The notes under the pieces: generated by a model
The model's input: the letters and a program-made list of their open reading frames with translations, nothing else
Told to the model about the DNA's origin: nothing
Databases searched by the model: none
Source of the DNA: Acidobacteriaceae bacterium
Lineage (GTDB): Bacteria; Acidobacteriota; Terriglobia; Terriglobales; Acidobacteriaceae
NCBI GenBank assembly: GCA_003142015.1
Contig: PLOI01000093.1
Location: 25,464-75,593 of the forward strand
Length of the DNA stretch: 50,130 nucleotides
Reading direction: 5' to 3'
Shown here: positions 43,453-50,130 of the stretch, piece by piece
How positions within the stretch are numbered: position 1 is the first letter of the stretch
Layout of the letters: each line of letters starts with the position of its first letter
Translations under genes and position numbers: made by a program

Positions 43453-43980
43453 TCAAAACTTTCGGGGGTTGGACTCGGGACGGCCCCCGACCAATGCAAC
43501 TCCATCACCCATCTCATATTCGGGCTTCACGAGCATATGTCTTGGACCGAGATTCACAAACCACAATTGAACTCGATACCTTATGACTCCATCTGGAGTC
43601 GTAATCGAAAACAGTGGCTCATTCTCAAAAATTCTTTCTCTCCCTGATTCGTTAGTAGGCCTCCACGCGTTCAACAAAGGAATGTCCACCACCATCCTTG
43701 ATCCATTGACCGACACCGAGTTGTACCCTAGTTCGCAACGACACACTGTGCCCGGAAAGGTGCGGACTGATTCCCATGTAATTGGTCCAAGGGCGACAAC
43801 GTACAAATGGCACCAGAATTCTGGTTCACTTTTGCCTGGCAGGTAGATTTGCCTATCGAAACCCCAATAATCTGGCTTGCGACCCTTCTTTTCGAGATGA
43901 CCCCACCCTCGATCAAGATCAGCACTAAGCTGAATGATATCTTTTTGATGACCCGCGTATCTCCAATCCAGCAAATCCAT
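43453..43980 (-). CDS. Hypothetical protein, unknown function
   Basis: A 175-residue soluble-looking protein (calculated start ATG at 43980) with many aromatic residues and no signal peptide or known motif. It opens with MDLLDWRYAGHQKD, has a beta-rich central portion and ends in a charged tail. More AT-rich than its neighbours, so possibly acquired. It is convergent with the higA-like gene (7-bp gap). Confidence 0.55.
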   Translation of the reverse strand: MDLLDWRYAGHQKDIIQLSADLDRGWGHLEKKGRKPDYWGFDRQIYLPGKSEPEFWCHLYVVALGPITWESVRTFPGTVCRCELGYNSVSVNGSRMVVDIPLLNAWRPTNESGRERIFENEPLFSITTPDGVIRYRVQLWFVNLGPRHMLVKPEYEMGDGVALVGGRPESNPRKF

Positions 43981-44021
43981 TGGACGACCCTCTTACCTAA
44001 TTCTCCCGTCTCGACTTGAAG

Positions 44022-44492
44022 CTATTTTGCCGCCGTCAGCGCGCTCACCGGCACGAGCATATCTTCCTTGCGCATGACCAGGTTGGTGGCGTTCAGCGTG
44101 GCCAGCTCGAAGCCGTGGCCGTGGGTGATGGCGTCCGTGGGGCAGGCTTCGACGCAGTAGCCGCAGAAGATGCAGCGATTGTAGTCGATGTTGTAGACCT
44201 TGGCGTAGCGCTCGGAAGAGGAGATGCGAACCGCCTCGGTGTTTTCCGCGGCCTCGATATAAATGCAATTGGCAGGGCAGGCCGCGGCGCAGAGGAAGCA
44301 GGCCACGCATTTTTCGAGGCCGTCTTCGTCGCGCTGCAGGACGTGGGCACCGCGATAGCGCGCCTCAAGCACCGCGCCGCGCAGGGGGCCCTTCCCGTCG
44401 GGATAGTTCTCCACCAGCGTAGGCTGGAAGATCTCCCCAAAGGTGATGCTCATGCCCTTGGCAATGGCGGCGATGTTGCCCACAATCGACAT
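44022..44492 (-). CDS. nuoI: NADH-quinone oxidoreductase subunit I (NuoI)
   Basis: A 156-residue iron-sulfur protein of respiratory complex I that holds clusters N6a and N6b. Two CxxCxxCxxxC motifs are present, CVACFLCAAACPANCIYIEAAE... (split) and CIFCGYCVEACPTDAI. A membrane-proximal helix (IAAIAKGMSITFGEIF) precedes. The start at 44492 gives the normal N-terminus; the frame is open further upstream through unrelated codons. No other nuo gene is adjacent, so it is a separate gene outside the expected operon. Confidence 0.93.
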   Translation of the reverse strand: MSIVGNIAAIAKGMSITFGEIFQPTLVENYPDGKGPLRGAVLEARYRGAHVLQRDEDGLEKCVACFLCAAACPANCIYIEAAENTEAVRISSSERYAKVYNIDYNRCIFCGYCVEACPTDAITHGHGFELATLNATNLVMRKEDMLVPVSALTAAK

Positions 44493-44529
44493 GAGGCCAG
44501 TATACGATGGATTGCAGGAGAGATTCACC

Positions 44530-45114
44530 ATGCGATTGAGAGTTTGGGCGTCAATGCTTGGGTTCACGGCTGGAATGGTGTTAACGGTTGGAACATTTGC
44601 CGCAATGTCGCAGGTGCAGAGCCAGCCGCAGCCGGCGCCCATGGACCAGATGGGCGGCATGAGTCCGGCTCATGGCATGAGCAAGCCATCGATTCCGGCA
44701 GGGCCATTGAAGATCGTCTTCGGGGACAAATCCGCCGAGTGGACGCCAGCCACCCTAGCCGCGCTGCCGCATCAGACCGTCACCGTGATCAACAGCCACA
44801 CCAAGGCGAGCTTGACATACTCCGGCGTGCCCTTGATCGACCTGCTCAAGCAGTTGGGTGTGCCCGGCAAACCGATGGGCAAGCAGTTGAGGCTCTATCT
44901 TGTGGCTCAAGGCTCAGATGGCTATGAAGCGGTTTACTCGCTGGCCGAGGTCACACCCGAGCTGCACAACACGACCGTGATCGTCGCCGACACGCTGGGA
45001 GGAAATCCGCTACTAGCGGACAAGGGACCCCTTCAGCTTGTGAATACCGGCGACAAGGCGCTCGCCCGCTGCGTGCGAAACCTGGTAGCTATCCGTGTGC
45101 TGACGGCGGAGTAA
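44530..45114 (+). CDS. Secreted protein with molybdopterin-binding-like fold
   Basis: A 194-residue exported protein. A signal peptide (VWASMLGFTAGMVLTVGTFAA) is followed by a Met/Gln/Pro-rich linker and a domain like the oxidoreductase molybdopterin-binding (SUOX-type) fold, as in DKSAEWTPATLAALPHQTVTV, SGVPLIDLLKQLGV, YEAVYSLAEVTPE and RCVRNLVAIRVL. A Cys for cofactor ligation is not at the usual place, so an apo-fold role is possible. Start at 44530 has AGGAGAG about 6 nt upstream. Divergent from nuoI with a 37-nt gap. Confidence 0.72.
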   Translation: MRLRVWASMLGFTAGMVLTVGTFAAMSQVQSQPQPAPMDQMGGMSPAHGMSKPSIPAGPLKIVFGDKSAEWTPATLAALPHQTVTVINSHTKASLTYSGVPLIDLLKQLGVPGKPMGKQLRLYLVAQGSDGYEAVYSLAEVTPELHNTTVIVADTLGGNPLLADKGPLQLVNTGDKALARCVRNLVAIRVLTAE

Positions 45115-45170
45115 TTGAGCGCCTCTTGACCTGATGCCCGCGGGATCTGGTTTGGATTCGCCGCGGGATG

Positions 45171-45720
45171 CTACTTCCTCGGAGGCTCCTTCTGCTGTTG
45201 CGGAGCTGCTTGCCGTTGTGGCGCAGCCTGCCGTTGCTGCTGCGGTGCAGCTTGACGCTGCTGTTGCGGCGCAGCCTGGCGCTGCTGTTGCGGAGCGGCT
45301 TGCCGTTGCTGTTGCGGAGCCGCTTGCCGTTGAGGAGCAGTTTGGCGCTGTTGCGGAGCAGCTTGCCGTTGAGGAGCAGCTTGGCGCTGCTGCTGAGAGG
45401 CTGCTTGACGCTGTTGCGGTGCAGCCTGGCGTTGCTGTTGTGGTGCCGCCTGGCGCTGCTGTTGTGGTGCCGCCTGGCGCTGCTGTTGCGGTGCAGCCTG
45501 GTGCTGAGGAGCAGCCTGGCGCTGCTGCTGCGGGGCCGCTTGCCGTTGCTGTTGCGGAGCCGCTTGCCGTTGAGGAGCAGCTTGGCGCTGCTGTTGTGGT
45601 GCCGCTTGGCGCTGCGGCTGTGGTGCGGCCTGGCGCTGCTGCTGCGCTTGACGCTGCTGCTGTGGGGCCGCTTGATGCTGTTGAGGAGCTGTCTGACGCT
45701 GTTGCTGCTGCGCTACAGCC
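45171..45720. repeat. Tandem 24-nt-type repeat coding QQQRQAAP units
   Basis: A degenerate tandem array at the 3' end of the YXWGXW gene, units about 15-24 nt (coding QQQRQAAP, QRQAAP or QHQAAP). The units lack stop codons in several frames, which leaves long open frames on the opposite strand; these are considered non-coding. Confidence 0.8.
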
Positions 45721-46649
45721 CGATTGGTTTTCTGTAACGCCGCTGGAGCCTTTACGTTGCGATCTGCCGCAAGCGGCCTGGCGGCGGCCAAACTAGCCGG
45801 CCGGCCATGGTTGACATTCGAAAACTGTGCTCGGTTGGTGCTGGCAGCGCGCTGATTCTCGACCTGTGCCCTCATGGGCGCAGTGTGCTGCTGATGCATC
45901 GCTGCCAATTCCGCGGGCCGCGCGTGCACCTGGAGACCACCCGATCCGCCGTTGAAACTTACACGGGCGCCGCGCTGGTAATTGCTCACGGGGTGGTTGT
46001 AGACGTATTGCGCTCTTGAGCCGTTCAAATTGTTGAAGGAGCGGTTGTAGTTGAAGTGGCCGCCGCCCCAGTAGCCGCCCTGGTAGCCAATGCCGACGTA
46101 GCCAAAACCGTAATCGATACCGCCATAGTAGCCAACGTACTGACCCCAGTAGCCGGGGTAAAATCCGTAGGTGTTATTCCAGTAGCCCCAATAGCCCGGG
46201 GTCCACAAAGCGCCCTCGTATGGAGCCTGTACCCACGCGCCGGGCACCCAGTAATAGCCGTCAGGACCCCAGGCCCAGTAGCCGGGCGTCCAGAGATAGC
46301 CGTCGTCGGGAGCGGGCGGCTGGTCGTAGTCCGGCAAGGGCGGCGGCGGCTGGGCAGCGGTGTATTCCGGCTGCTCGCCGTAGCCCGGATTATACGAACC
46401 CTGGTCCGACGCCTGGGAATAGGAGCCGTTTGGAGCGCTTTGCTGGGCGCTCAAAACCTGTGGCGCAGCATTGCTCGATCCAGTCGAGACGGGGGCCAGG
46501 TTGGCCGCTGCCGGGTCGGTTGCCTGGTCCTGTGTGCCCGCCTGGTTGTTATCCGGCGCGATCACGGCTGGATTCGAGTGGCATCCAGCGGCACAGAGCG
46601 TTACCGCCAGAGCCAGCAGCGGCAAACTTCCAAATCTAGGAATACGCAT
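45171..46649 (-). CDS. YXWGXW lipoprotein with long Gln/Arg/Ala/Pro repeat tail
   Basis: A 492-residue exported lipoprotein: signal with lipobox ending at Cys23 (LAVTLCAAGC). A W/Y/G-rich region (about 118-205) has repeats of the YXWGXW type such as GYLWTPGYWAWGPDGYYWVPG and FYPGYWGQYVGYYGG. The last ~175 residues (about 315-490) are a low-complexity array of QQQRQAAP-like units, about 25 copies. Such proteins are common in Acidobacteria and other bacteria and their function is unknown; surface adhesion or cell-wall interaction is only a guess. The repeat region is expected to be variable in length. Confidence 0.82.
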   Translation of the reverse strand: MRIPRFGSLPLLALAVTLCAAGCHSNPAVIAPDNNQAGTQDQATDPAAANLAPVSTGSSNAAPQVLSAQQSAPNGSYSQASDQGSYNPGYGEQPEYTAAQPPPPLPDYDQPPAPDDGYLWTPGYWAWGPDGYYWVPGAWVQAPYEGALWTPGYWGYWNNTYGFYPGYWGQYVGYYGGIDYGFGYVGIGYQGGYWGGGHFNYNRSFNNLNGSRAQYVYNHPVSNYQRGARVSFNGGSGGLQVHARPAELAAMHQQHTAPMRAQVENQRAASTNRAQFSNVNHGRPASLAAARPLAADRNVKAPAALQKTNRAVAQQQQRQTAPQQHQAAPQQQRQAQQQRQAAPQPQRQAAPQQQRQAAPQRQAAPQQQRQAAPQQQRQAAPQHQAAPQQQRQAAPQQQRQAAPQQQRQAAPQQRQAASQQQRQAAPQRQAAPQQRQTAPQRQAAPQQQRQAAPQQQRQAAPQQQRQAAPQQQRQAAPQRQAAPQQQKEPPRK

Positions 46650-46731
46650 GATTTCTATCTCCCGTTCGCTTGGATACTATCCGAAGCGAAGGGAGCGAAA
46701 CAGCCCTCTATTGACCATCTCAGGGATCGTA

Positions 46732-47610
46732 TCAGCGCCGGGCCCCCGGCGGCACGGATCGGCCGTGGTTATTGGCCGGCGGGGTGGTGACAGGCTTGCG
46801 TGCAAGGCGCGGCTTGAGGGACTGCTGGCAAAGCGCTGAGTCCTGCCCGCGCGCCAATTCCGGAGCGACACTGGGCGCGCCGCAGAGGCGCTGCTTCATG
46901 GCCTCGGCTTCCTTGCCCATGAGCATTTGGGTGCGCTCCAGGCCGCTGAAGGGGTCCAGATCGTAGCGATAAATTATGTCTTCCGGCTTCTTTTCAGCGC
47001 CGTAGTCGAAGTGGTTCCATGTGCCGACCAGTTGCCGTCCGTTTGGCTCGCTCAGGACCGCGTAAACCTGGGTCAGATCAACGCCCTCGGAAGGATTCGT
47101 GTTCCAGATGGGCACGGCCTGGGTGCCGCGCATCCAGCGGCCTGTCCACATATGATGCGGCAGGTCGTAATGGAAGGCAGTCAGGAAGGTGGACGCGGCG
47201 CACTCGTTGCAGTTGTCGTAGAGAGCGCCGAGTTCGCGCGGCGCGCCATCGGCCAGGAGCATCCAGTCGAGCAGGCGCAGGTTAACGCCCTGGAGCAGCG
47301 GCGCAACCACGTGGCTGGTGAGCGAGAGGTTCCACACGGTGAATGTGTCAGCCGAGGGCGGCGACTGAGGATTAGCGCGCAGTGTGGTGACAACCAGAGC
47401 AGCGTCGTACTCGACTCCGATCTCGCGAATCGCCGTCCATTTTTCCGGCTCCAGGGAACGCTTGACCCACGCGACGACATTCTGGTCCTTTGCGGAGTGG
47501 AAATCGACCCAACGAAAGCTGTCGGGGGACTGCTGGGCGGATAAGGGAGCTGCGACGAAAAGCGTTGCCGCAATCAAGAAAAACAAGAGCGAAGAAGATG
47601 CGAACCGCAT
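46732..47610 (-). CDS. Exported protein of unknown function
   Basis: A 292-residue protein with a clear signal peptide (MRFASSSLLFFLIAATLFVA, then APLSAQQ). The mature part has a CNEC pair in NCNECAASTFLTAFHYD near residue 138 and a further Cys near the C-terminus, and ends in a Pro/Arg-rich tail. No family is recognised. It lies 82 nt upstream of the YXWGXW gene on the same strand and may be co-transcribed with it. Confidence 0.7.
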   Translation of the reverse strand: MRFASSSLLFFLIAATLFVAAPLSAQQSPDSFRWVDFHSAKDQNVVAWVKRSLEPEKWTAIREIGVEYDAALVVTTLRANPQSPPSADTFTVWNLSLTSHVVAPLLQGVNLRLLDWMLLADGAPRELGALYDNCNECAASTFLTAFHYDLPHHMWTGRWMRGTQAVPIWNTNPSEGVDLTQVYAVLSEPNGRQLVGTWNHFDYGAEKKPEDIIYRYDLDPFSGLERTQMLMGKEAEAMKQRLCGAPSVAPELARGQDSALCQQSLKPRLARKPVTTPPANNHGRSVPPGARR

Positions 47611-47853
47611 GAGTCTAGGGTATCGCAGAGAGGCGCTCGAGGTTCACTCGATATGCTTTTTCCAGGCTTTGGAGTGCGGGAAAAATTTCCTTACACGTGC
47701 ACATGTTTGAGATTATTTCTGGTACAAAATTGCGGACGATTGCCAGGCCGGAGGACGCGGAAAGCATAGTTCAGGGGTCGAAGCCTCGCGCCCTGGAGGC
47801 TGCTGAATTACCGGCCTATCGCCCCCGGAACGTGAGCGTGTGAGGTTCATCGT

Positions 47854-47888
47854 CTCCCACATCTCAAAATCGGGATGTGAGCCACCGA
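47854..47888. repeat. REP-like hairpin, diverged copy
   Basis: CACATC and GATGTG pair around a TCAAAATCGG loop, within CTCCCACATC/GGGATGTGAG. The loop is shared with the hairpin at 37870-37895. Confidence 0.6.
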
Positions 47889-47903
47889 GAAATTCGCCAA
47901 AAT

Positions 47904-47919
47904 TGTTTCACGTGGAACA
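47904..47919. other. parS: parS-like ParB-binding site
   Basis: The 16-mer TGTTTCACGTGGAACA is an imperfect palindrome; its complement TGTTCCACGTGAAACA fits the chromosomal parS consensus TGTTNCACGTGAAACA at every fixed position. Such sites bind ParB and load the chromosome segregation complex and SMC near oriC. It is intergenic, as parS sites may be. Only one copy is in the window; no parA or parB gene is here. Confidence 0.8.
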
Positions 47920-48123
47920 TATTCATTCTTTTGACTTTAGGTGCATGTTTACCACTTAATTAACCGCAATATATTTGGGCTGTTAGCAAGAGATTTTGGG
48001 CGGCAAAAAGGCGAAGTTTGCAAAGCATAAAAAGTGGATGGGAAAAGGAGATAAGTGGCTTGAAAAACTGAATATTTTGGGATACGAGAAGCCGTCGGCT
48101 TGGTGGGTTGAGGTTCGTGGTAT

Positions 48124-48160
48124 CCCACCCTTCGCCAGGTACGCGAAGGATGGGGCACCC
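48124..48160. repeat. REP-like hairpin (CCCACCC / GGATGGG family)
   Basis: CCCACCCTTCGC (48124-48135) pairs with GCGAAGGATGGG (48143-48154), 12 bp with one wobble, followed by GGCACCCGGCACCCGG. The inverted counterpart is at 4411-4450. Confidence 0.7.
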
Positions 48161-48183
48161 GGCACCCGGCTCGCTACAACCCG

Positions 48184-48219
48184 CTCATCGCGATGAGACC
48201 GCGATGAACGGGGCACAGC
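48184..48219 (+). repeat. 36-nt palindromic repeat, copy A
   Basis: CTCATCGCGATGAG (48184-48197) is a perfect palindrome within a 36-nt unit ending GGGGCACAGC. The unit matches copy B at 49969-50004 in inverse orientation, with two mismatches, where it overlaps the end of the RAYT gene. Confidence 0.8.
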
Positions 48220-48335
48220 TTCTCATAGCTCATAGTGATTCTTCGGGGCTGATGAACGGGCCACCTGCCCAAAAAGTCTGACGAGAAGAATATTGCAGCG
48301 CAAAAACCAAGAAAACCACCTATCCGAAACCTCTT

Positions 48336-49088
48336 TCAGTTCTTTCCAGGGAGTTTGTCGCAGGCGTCGCTGTAGCTTTCGATCGTGCAGGCCTTGCGAT
48401 AGAGCTCGACCGCCTTAGGTTTGTTCTGGGGCACTCCATCTCCAGAATCGTAGACTTCACCGAGAAATAAGCAGCCGTCTGCATTGCCGCTATCGCAGGC
48501 CTTGAGAAACAGCGTAACCGCTTGAGGCACATCTTTCATTATGCCGGTCCAGATTGTTCCTCCAATCCCGTCACGGTAAATCTTGCCAAGCGCAACGCAC
48601 CCGTTCATAATTCCGCTATCACACCCTCTACGAATGAGCGTAACCGCTTGAGACGCATCTTTGCTCACGCCTTTCCCGTCACGGTACATATAACCAAGAA
48701 AAAGGCACCCGCGCATATCTCCGCCGTCACACCCCTTGTGTAAGAGCACAACCGCCCGATCAAGATCCTTCATGATACCGTCAGAGGTTGAGTACATATC
48801 GCCGAGAGACGTACAGTCGCTCATCTTTCCGTTGTCGCAGTTCCTGCTATAGATCGCAACCGCACGCCCATACCACACGGCTGCCTGGGCAAGATCCTTA
48901 CTTTGCCCCACAATTTCGCCAGCGCCAGTCTCATCCCAAAAGCCCAAGGATTTGCAGGCGTCTCCGTCTCCCGCATCGCACCCTTTTTGCCACTCGCCGT
49001 AAGGGCCACCCTGCGCGTGCATCAGAGGCGTGGCAAGACAAAGGAGCACACTAATTATCAGCGGCATACTCATCGAATGCTTCATCAT
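48336..49088 (-). CDS. Exported Cys-rich Sel1-repeat protein
   Basis: A 250-residue protein with a signal peptide (MPLIISVLLCLATPLMHAQ) followed by about five Sel1-like (TPR-related) helical repeats, with units such as HKGCDGGDMRGCLFLGYMYRDGKG, RRGCDSGIMNGCVALGKIYRDG and LKACDSGNADGCLFLGEVYDSGDG. Each repeat has a Cys pair like the Helicobacter Hcp proteins, where they form disulfides. Role unknown; Hcp-like proteins are secreted and bind beta-lactam or host factors, but this cannot be assumed. It is downstream of the Rap1a/Tai-like gene on the same strand (66-nt gap). Confidence 0.85.
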   Translation of the reverse strand: MMKHSMSMPLIISVLLCLATPLMHAQGGPYGEWQKGCDAGDGDACKSLGFWDETGAGEIVGQSKDLAQAAVWYGRAVAIYSRNCDNGKMSDCTSLGDMYSTSDGIMKDLDRAVVLLHKGCDGGDMRGCLFLGYMYRDGKGVSKDASQAVTLIRRGCDSGIMNGCVALGKIYRDGIGGTIWTGIMKDVPQAVTLFLKACDSGNADGCLFLGEVYDSGDGVPQNKPKAVELYRKACTIESYSDACDKLPGKN

Positions 49089-49154
49089 CGGATTACCTAT
49101 CTTTCTCTTGAGTGTTTGGATTTGCGGGTCTCGGTGAAAAACTGTGGGCAGAGA

Positions 49155-49784
49155 TCAGTGACAAGGCCAGAGATGGTCGATCGCGTTTGCGGTGGAGTCT
49201 TCCGTATTATCGACGTAAAGCTCTTTGTGGTCTTTTAACCAGGTTAAAACTTTGTCCGTAAGCTCTTTGGTTTCGATATTATCCGGCGAACTGCAATGCG
49301 CGCTCTTGCCATTCATTGTTAGCGCCGCGTATGCGTTAATGCTGGCCTGTACCACCTCATTTGCGCACACTACGTAATGCTTGGTGTCGCCGCAAAAGGT
49401 CACAAATGCGCCGGTTTTATCCGGTACGCCACGGGAGGTGTGGCCAGTGGCCACAGATTTCTGACAATTCCAGAGTGCCTTGATAGCCGTTTTGATTCCG
49501 TCTTCCGTGCTCATGTCGGCGGTAGCCGGATGTGCCGAGAGCCAGCCGACAATGGCTCTGTCGCCTTCATTGCTTGTGATGCCATCGGGCACCGAGCATT
49601 CGAGGGCGTCAAACTGCACAACTTCGATCTTGCTGCTGCAATCCTCCTTCAAGGGAGTGCAGTAGCTGGCGAACGCTCCGGCTTTCGCAGGAACACCCTG
49701 AGCCCGGACTGTGCACGGATTCAGAAACGACGCAGCAAGGAACAGCATCGAGGTCTTGAAAGAGATTCGTTTCCACCCTGCCAT
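49155..49784 (-). CDS. Exported protein with two Rap1a/Tai-like domains
   Basis: A 209-residue protein with a signal peptide (FKTSMLFLAASFLNPCTVRAQ) and a tandem duplication: both halves start GVPxKxGAFxxxC and end ALWNC or DHLWPC, with two inner Cys positions per copy. This fits the Rap1a/Tai family, which includes immunity proteins against type VI amidase effectors. Start at 49784 keeps AGGAA 9 nt away; the Met at 49793 sits directly on it. It is the first gene of a likely pair with the Sel1 gene. Immunity function is only a suggestion. Confidence 0.65.
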   Translation of the reverse strand: MAGWKRISFKTSMLFLAASFLNPCTVRAQGVPAKAGAFASYCTPLKEDCSSKIEVVQFDALECSVPDGITSNEGDRAIVGWLSAHPATADMSTEDGIKTAIKALWNCQKSVATGHTSRGVPDKTGAFVTFCGDTKHYVVCANEVVQASINAYAALTMNGKSAHCSSPDNIETKELTDKVLTWLKDHKELYVDNTEDSTANAIDHLWPCH

Positions 49785-49968
49785 TGTTGTCATTTCCTAT
49801 TCTGATGAATATATCGGATTGGTGAGACAAACACAGCAACATTCAGCATGGAATCACTATTTCGTGTCCGATTCGTCTGATATTCGCTTCACAGCCCTAG
49901 CTTGGCCCAGAGCGGCAGGTGGCCCGGGCATCGATTCAACTTCCTTCAATCATTAGCCAAGATGGAAG

Positions 49969-50004
49969 GCTGTGCCCCATTCATCGCGGTCTTATCGCGA
50001 TGAG
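49969..50004 (-). repeat. 36-nt palindromic repeat, copy B (overlaps RAYT stop)
   Basis: Minus-strand copy of the unit at 48184-48219 with two mismatches; it includes the last codons and the stop of the transposase gene. Confidence 0.8.
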
Positions 50005-50130
50005 TGGTCCGCGAAGGCTTGCTGTCCACTCTGACTCGATTTCAACCGCTCCTCGAACGCCGGTCGCGTAGTGGTTGAAGCTGCTCCATTGGTAGTCGCC
50101 GGGAGATGCAACCAATCCGCGCTTCACCGG
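49981..50130 (-). CDS. REP-associated tyrosine transposase (RAYT), 3' end only
   Basis: The last 49 codons and TGA of a gene that continues beyond the window edge. The sequence PVKRGLVASPGDYQWSSFNH and then YATGVRGAVEIESEWTA is the familiar C-terminal end of the RAYT/Y1-like transposases linked to REP elements. The final residues (IAIRPR) are encoded by the repeat unit at 49969-50004. The tyrosine and HUH motifs lie outside the window. RAYTs are thought to spread REP palindromes rather than themselves. Confidence 0.85.
   Translation of the reverse strand, partial: PVKRGLVASPGDYQWSSFNHYATGVRGAVEIESEWTASLRGPLIAIRPR

Larger units (their letters stand above)
47611..48335. other. 725-bp repeat-rich intergenic region with parS-like site
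   Basis: Contains a hairpin with a TCAAAATC loop (about 47854-47881) like that after ubiA, a parS-like site (47904-47919), an AT-rich stretch (47920-48000), a CCCACCC/GGATGGG hairpin (48124-48154) followed by GGGGCACCC, and a 36-nt repeat (48184-48219). No protein-coding gene is apparent; short open frames here have no ribosome sites or family features. Confidence 0.6.

Noticed and set aside
45171-45720. CRISPR-like tandem array
   Set aside because: Units are in-frame coding repeats without unique spacers.
45134-45796. Open frames on the plus strand over the QQQRQAAP repeat
   Set aside because: The repeat unit has no stop codons in several frames; translation gives only simple Ala/Val/Glu or Leu/Arg repeats.

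Overview
The window looks like a piece of an acidobacterial chromosome (Terriglobia/Terriglobales type). This is inferred from the gene families, not from a marker gene: an exported TPR protein followed by a CRTAC1-like ASPIC/UnbV FG-GAP protein, a W-rich YXWGXW lipoprotein with a long Gln/Arg/Ala/Pro tail, SpoIIE-type phosphatases, a HemQ protein, bacterial INO1, and many short dispersed intergenic hairpins. Most of it is ordinary moderately GC-rich core chromosome. The last ~2.5 kb and the toxin-antitoxin area (42.5-44 kb) are more accessory in character.

Layout. 0.1-2.9 kb: TrmO-like tRNA methyltransferase, DinB-like protein, and a two-gene unit of a DUF900-type alpha/beta hydrolase plus a membrane protein. 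3.0-6.2 kb: pepP-accB-accC on the minus strand (fatty acid synthesis). 6.3-7.6 kb: a trypsin-like protease broken by a frameshift, and a small excisionase-type HTH gene. 8.0-16.3 kb: TPR and ASPIC/UnbV exported proteins, an M48 metalloprotease, a membrane-anchored SpoIIE phosphatase, and myo-inositol-phosphate synthase downstream of a DedA protein. 17-24.6 kb: HemQ, a zinc-ribbon membrane protein, a small unknown gene, endonuclease III, then the tightly coupled operon ccsA/hemX-hemA-hemC-hemD. With HemQ, these cover early tetrapyrrole steps and a late step of the coproporphyrin-dependent route. 24.9-38.8 kb: deoC, an acyltransferase, a GAF-GAF-SpoIIE phosphatase, aroA, a TolC-like protein, truA, an M20 peptidase, an EamA transporter, an Hsp15-like S4 protein, a UbiA prenyltransferase and pheA. 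aroA and pheA both serve aromatic amino acid synthesis. 39.0-42.5 kb: metH. 42.6-43.4 kb: a three-gene HigBA-like toxin-antitoxin operon. 44.0-47.6 kb: a lone nuoI, a molybdopterin-binding-fold secreted protein, the YXWGXW lipoprotein and an exported unknown. 47.6-50.1 kb: a repeat-rich intergenic region with a parS-like site, a Cys-rich Sel1 protein, a tandem Rap1a/Tai-like protein, and the 3' end of a REP-associated tyrosine transposase at the edge.

The most interesting signals lie outside the ordinary genes. They are a near-perfect parS site at 47904-47919 (suggesting an origin-proximal position), a family of REP-like hairpins including one copy overlapping the RAYT stop codon, an FNR/CRP-like palindrome next to a second inverted repeat in front of the heme operon, a pair of distant intergenic elements sharing a 16-nt head and a C-rich tract, and a nested 110-bp palindrome before aroA. 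No rRNA, tRNA or CRISPR array was seen. All functional calls rest on motif recognition by eye, without database searches.
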